A DNA stretch of 62,025 nucleotides from Bugula neritina (Eukaryota > Bryozoa > Gymnolaemata > Cheilostomatida > Bugulidae). The stretch is taken from NCBI GenBank assembly GCA_964035545.1, contig CAXIUT010000167.1, forward strand, positions 1-62,025, in the 5' to 3' direction. Made by a program: the position numbers and the translations under genes. Positions 57,584-62,025 of this stretch are shown piece after piece. The notes beneath the pieces are model-generated. The model saw only the letters and a program-made list of their open reading frames with translations. It did not search any database and was not told the DNA's origin. How positions within the stretch are numbered: position 1 is the stretch's first letter; each line of letters opens with the position of its first letter.

Positions 57584-59969
57584 TCAGGGGTTGGGGTTGG
57601 GGTTGGGGTTGGGGTTGGGGGTTGGGGTTGGGGTTGGGGTTGGGGTTGGGTCTCAATCCAACACATAGTTGTTCCCAACTATCTCTTAGCTACTTGGTTA
57701 AATGACTGCCTTCTCCTAAAGCTTATAATATTCTCCAACAAAGTTAGATCTCGTGTTGTTCTTGAATAAAAAATTTAAGAATTGACTGGAGTTTTAATTT
57801 ATGAGTGGCATGGAGGAAAGAGAGTGAACTTTTGAGGTTGGCTGGTGGTATTTTTCTTATCATTTTAAGTAGAAATACTGGTTGTTATTTTTGTTCTAAA
57901 GCCTATATTATTTACTATCCATGCTTGAGATCTTAGTATCTAGTTTTTTAATCTTTTTATTTAAATTTTTAATTGGCGTATTCTTCTATTATAACTTTTT
58001 ATGCATTTTTTTATTATTGATCTTAGGCTACTACTTGATTTCCAGTTTGTTTCCATACTCTAAACCCTCCGTCAAGTCCTCCAGCTATTATAAAATCAGC
58101 AGCTGGTGAAACAGTAATACTTTTAATTTCCAAAATATTATCATCTAGATCAAGTATTAGTTGATAAGTGTCGATATCCCAAAACTTAATATGTCCATCT
58201 TTACTACCTGTAAGAGCATAATGAGTATTTTTAATAAATCTGGCTACTGTGACAGCCTAAGAATGTGCAAATATAGTTTTTTGGCAATAACCAAATTACA
58301 TATCCCATATTCTTATATCTTTGTCTACACTAGCAGATATTAGTATTGCACCATCTGATGAGATGTCAATAGACGTTATAGGTAGTTTATGTCCATATAA
58401 TTTAAGAGCATTTTTGCCTGTATCGCCATAATGGATTGATATTTGGTTGTTTTGAAGAGTAATTGCTATTCTCTAAAAGTTAGGACCATATTTTGCTTAT
58501 ATTATCTTATCTTAGACTAATATTCTTGAAGTTTGACGCATCTTTACTTGACCTTTACGATTAGAACCTATCTCAAATAAACCCAGTTAATTCTAATTAG
58601 CTAGTAAAGCTTTAGAGGCAGTTGCCCAGCAATAAGTCCACTATCCTGGTTACTGCAGAAGACATTCATTTTTGGATAGGTCCCATAGTGACAGTTGTGG
58701 TGGATGCAAGAGCAACAAGAAGGCAGAATTGAATAGACAACAGTGAACTGCTTTAGATTGAATGGTAAACAAAGAATTAAAAGATCCGTAGTTGTATATT
58801 TTGATATCATTGGTGGTTCTTTGTACTAGAAATGGATATTCTAGCTATAGTTGATTAGTTCTATCGGTTGCATGAGTGATGGGCAGTTCTTCGTTGATTT
58901 AGCTGATATTTCTTCCATTATTGAGATAGATTTTACCTTGCACAGGAAAGATGTTATAAACTTTCCATAACAAAGTTTTTTATTAGGAAGGACTGACCAT
59001 AATCTAGTATAGATTGAGATTGGATTATATTTCTTATATATTTTATTAATTTTTATTTTTTATTCTTGATAATAACCTTTTCTGTTTTTGTTTTATCTTT
59101 TGCTAGTTTAGGAGTTCATACATCTCTATCTTCTTATCACCTATATTTATTATAGTATTTACTTAGGACCATGACGTGGTTGTTCTATTGGACCATTTGG
59201 ACTATTCTGGTGTAGTTTTTTCTTTTTATTGTTCCCACATGGCTGCATAGATCTTTATCGTTTTGGTTTATTTTAACTATTATTATATCTTATTTGTTTG
59301 TTCCGACTAGTACTAACGATCTTGAGGATTAGTATACGAACGCTGTTGCTTAGGTTGACTGGGTGCTGATAACTGCTAGACAGAGTCGATTGTGAGCATG
59401 CCATAGCTTTAAAAATCCATCTTTAGCTGTGGAAAGGATAGCTGTGATAGGTTTTCCTTGATGTATGATGGATATTAGTTATACTTGGGTAATAGCATTG
59501 TTATGTGCTGATTTTCTATTTATTGTATCAAATACATGGTGGTATGTTCTTCTGATAGCAGATCCCATAAAATGAGGTATCCGTCTTCTCCTCCTGATAC
59601 TAGTTGTGTTTAATCTTCACTTGAAAATAGCCAGGATACGGTTGATTAATGTTGTTATAGTGTAAATAGCATTTACTGTTTGTCTATGTCCCAGACTACT
59701 ATGGCTCCTTTGTCGTAGGAGGTGTAGATGCGACTGGAAGAGATATGGATATGTCTTATGGGCGTGTGGTTGTCTGGACGGTGGAGAGTGGCTATGAGTT
59801 ATCCTGTTTTGAGTGAATGCAGAAGCAGGTATTGACTGGAGCCAGTGATGATGAGTTTTCCTATACTTGAGATGGATGTACTGTGATGGTCGATGGCGAA
59901 GTTGGTGTTGCGAGAGGAGGCGAATCCGACTGCCTGGTTGAAGGAGTATGAATAATAGACTTTGACCAT
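57584..59969 (-). CDS. U3 snoRNP WD40 protein UTP12/WDR3-like
   Basis: About 780 residues with two WD40 propellers and a C-terminal UTP12 helical domain. Propeller 1: ITGSSQYLLLHSLKTGELI, SYDKGAIVVWDIDK, VSGGEDGYLILWDLLS and AKDGFLKLWHAHN (another frame). Propeller 2 gives the diagnostic block GHKLPITSIDISSDGAILIS, SASVDKDIRIWDMEFGYCQK, TIFAHSEAVTVARFIKNTHY and SKDGHIKFWDIDTYQLIL. The tail ends LCWRILEALGEGSHLTKELR..LCVGLRP. WDR3/UTP12 works in the nucleolar small-subunit processome. Compensating shifts are needed between about 59.1 and 59.5 kb. The last codons run into array 5 as Pro-Asn, and the native-looking TGA lies just beyond it. Confidence 0.78.
57587..57650. repeat. Internal telomere-repeat array 5 (G4T2 on + strand, one G5 unit)
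   Basis: GGGGTT hexamers with a single G5 unit lie between the 5' side of the CEP95-like gene and the 3' end of UTP12. Read from UTP12, a regular array would be followed immediately by TGA; the extra G shifts the frame past it. Confidence 0.95.
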
Positions 59970-60033
59970 GACTGTTGTTGATTATATACTATAATATCAC
60001 AATATTAGCAATATTACTAATTTTACATAAGAA

Positions 60034-61920
60034 TCATTCTATCAATTTATTGGCTGTCAGTAGTAGTAATTCTTACTGTTTGATTTGATTATGCAGCAAT
60101 TACACTTTTTATGAGAGGGTGTAATCATAGAAGGATGGTACTTGAATGTTGACAACTTTCCATTCCAAATCATTCATTAGTTTTTTATTTAATTTGATTT
60201 AAATACTATTGATTTGTTTTTGGTTGTAAGCATTGATTGCTATTTTACTATTGTTGTTTGCAAAATGAGGTAATCTATGCAGATAAGATAGAATTTATAG
60301 ATTTTGTTATAGATTGTATAGTTTTATTTATTTGAATAGCTTTGATATTGAGGTTATGTTTTTGTTTTAGAGGTTTTATTGCTTTTATTGTTAAAGTATG
60401 GTTTTGTAGTTTGTTTGTTTTAGTTATAAAAGAAGTTTGTTTAGTAATCTTGTTGTCTATTCACTATCTTATTATCCTTCATATTATCTTTATTGTTCTT
60501 TTTCGAGTGATTTTATAAGTAGTTTATTCGTGTTGGTATTGAGTCTGAGATAGTTGAAGACCAGCCAGTCAAAATCTCTGATATTACAATTGTTATTCTA
60601 AATAAATTCCAAGACAAGTCGATAACCTTTAAGATGTGGCTTGAAAGTATCAGAATGATAGTACAATATCAACTATATCAATATCATATGATAAGCTGAT
60701 GATAGAGTTAGTTGTTATATTTATTAGAAATTGATACTATGATAGTGGAGTTTAATAAGTTGCCAGTTGATGATTTACAACTTGGATATCAAGGTTATCA
60801 ATTATAGTTTATCTTATACTTTATTTATATTTATGGTTATATTTTATGACTATTGTTTGTTTTATTGTAGTATTTATGCTATTTTGTTACTCAATTTAGG
60901 GTATTTAGTTTACTGGAATAGGTCTATTATTTACTATTGCTACTACAACATATTTTACAACAGATATGGGTCAATCAATGTTAACATCCATGTAAAACAT
61001 CTTATATTCCCACTTTTATTCAATAAATTAACTATTACCTTTCTGCCATGGTTTATAACACATCCTTGCATTACTTTAACAGAATTATTTATGTTTATTT
61101 AGTCAAATATAGCCAAATAATTTAGCATCAACATCAAGTGATCTTATTTTGGTTGATGCAGATCTTTATCTATTCTTTGTTTGTATATGTTATTAAATAA
61201 CTAAATCAATCTCAAACAGTTAGTATTTACGATATTGTCCGCATGGTTGTTAAGAATTGAGGATGATAGAGGTATCCAGAGGTAGAGGTGGTTGATAGAT
61301 ATGATTCTATTACTCTATTAGTTATACTACCACTTTTTTATTATCTTATTTAATATGCTTTTTTGGAGATCCAATAATATGCTACCTGAATACCTATCTT
61401 ATTGGTTATATTTGATGGATGTGACTCTGAAGACGGCTTTGAGTTGGTCGTCGTTCATGACTAGTAGTTATTTTTTGAGCGCTAGACAGATATTTTTGAT
61501 GAAGTTGGTATCGAATCGATAGAAAGGCCAACTATTGAGCATAATAAATAGCAATTTGGTATTTTATTATATTGAGCACAGATGTAATCTTTTTCTAATT
61601 GTTGTTTATATTAATTGCCAGATCTATCTGTCTGTTACTGCGTCTTCTATCAGTTTGTAGCCGATGTGTAGTAGCTTTATCAGTGGAAATTCTTATAGTT
61701 GGAGACCTCCGTTGGTCAGATGTTGGTTGTAGGTGAGAGTTGATGACATGAAGGAGAGGGAGTCGAAGTGAGAGAGGAGAGAGGGGATGTGGTGGGTCGT
61801 AAGAAGGAGAAGAGACAGTTTATTTGCTTTTTGGAGGGAGTGATGGGTGTGAGTTGTGGTTGATAGAGATGATTGTCTGATTGAGATGGAGAAGGTGTTT
61901 TTTATTATTTTGGATAGCAT
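60034..61920 (-). CDS. Probable organellar helical-repeat protein
   Basis: About 628 residues beginning MLSKIIKNTFSISIRQSSLS, a basic Ser/Thr-rich presequence typical of mitochondrial import. The body is a chain of helix pairs (FPLIKLLHIGYKLIEDAV, FYRFDTNFIKNICLALKK, DQLKAVFRVTSIKYN), as in RNA-binding HPR/RAP-type organellar proteins. A segment near 60.6 kb, YRLVLEFIENNNCNIRDFDW, could be the RAP-like end, followed by an acidic coiled coil. Two compensating one-base shifts are needed, one near 61100. The start codon lies only 23 nt from the right telomere, so the 5' leader and promoter must be very short. The family call is tentative. Confidence 0.5.
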
Positions 61921-61942
61921 TATTATTATTTGTGATTATTAT

Positions 61943-62025
61943 TTGGGGTTGGGGTTGGGGTTGGGGTTGGGGTTGGGGTTGGGGTTGGGGTTGGGGTTGG
62001 GGTTGGGGTTGGGGTTGGGGTTGGG
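61943..62025. repeat. Right telomere, G4T2 repeats
   Basis: Perfect GGGGTT hexamers run to the end of the window in right-end orientation, closing the second chromosome. Confidence 0.95.

Overview
The window is AT-rich macronuclear (somatic) DNA of a ciliate, most likely a peritrich. It begins with a C4A2 array and ends with a G4T2 array, the ciliate telomere repeat in the correct polarity at both ends. Only TGA ends genes. TAA and TAG occur throughout conserved proteins, and at invariant positions they stand for glutamate rather than glutamine (calmodulin EF-hand 2, kinase WE and alpha-C Glu, Myb CRER and WTEEE, BEACH IPEF, phosphatase RHAER). That matches the peritrich nuclear code. Introns are tiny, mostly exactly 20 nt, with GT..AG ends.

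A 200-N gap at 31511-31710 is flanked by G4T2 on its left and C4A2 on its right. The record is therefore two complete mini-chromosomes (about 31.5 and 30.3 kb) placed end to end. Five further arrays, all G4T2 on the + strand, lie inside the chromosomes at about 7.26, 10.21, 48.71, 56.05 and 57.59 kb. Several touch or enter reading frames.

Left chromosome: a type I membrane protein next to the telomere, an HTH protein, two unrecognised genes, a kelch protein, a CCDC81-like protein running into array 1, a low-complexity coiled-coil protein, a GRASP-type Golgi protein, a Ser/Thr kinase whose P-loop region is array 2, the anaphase-promoting complex scaffold APC1, a 4.4-kb low-complexity gene, a pentaspan prominin-like gene, a TPR-SET protein, a pseudokinase, two tandem paralogous receptor-like membrane proteins and calmodulin.

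Right chromosome: a Notum/pectin-acetylesterase-like secreted hydrolase, a MORN-SAM-TKL kinase, a membrane-anchored coiled-coil TLDc-like protein, BBS4, small membrane and coiled-coil genes, a Myb factor, a FAN-like BEACH protein, an eight-finger ZC2HC protein, an HMG-box plus histone-fold protein, a second Myb-like protein, an AT-rich stretch with unrecognised genes, a RING-H2 protein, a histidine phosphatase, a His/Gly-rich peptide, a CEP95-like coiled-coil protein, the U3 snoRNP WD40 protein UTP12/WDR3 and a probable organellar protein starting 23 nt from the right telomere.

Many genes are clean over kilobases (APC1, kelch, TLDc, MORN-SAM-kinase). Others, such as the prominin-like gene, calmodulin, BBS4, UTP12 and the TPR-SET gene, carry one-base shifts at homopolymers, best read as consensus errors. 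All coordinates and products come from hand translation with TAA/TAG as Glu; no similarity search was run.
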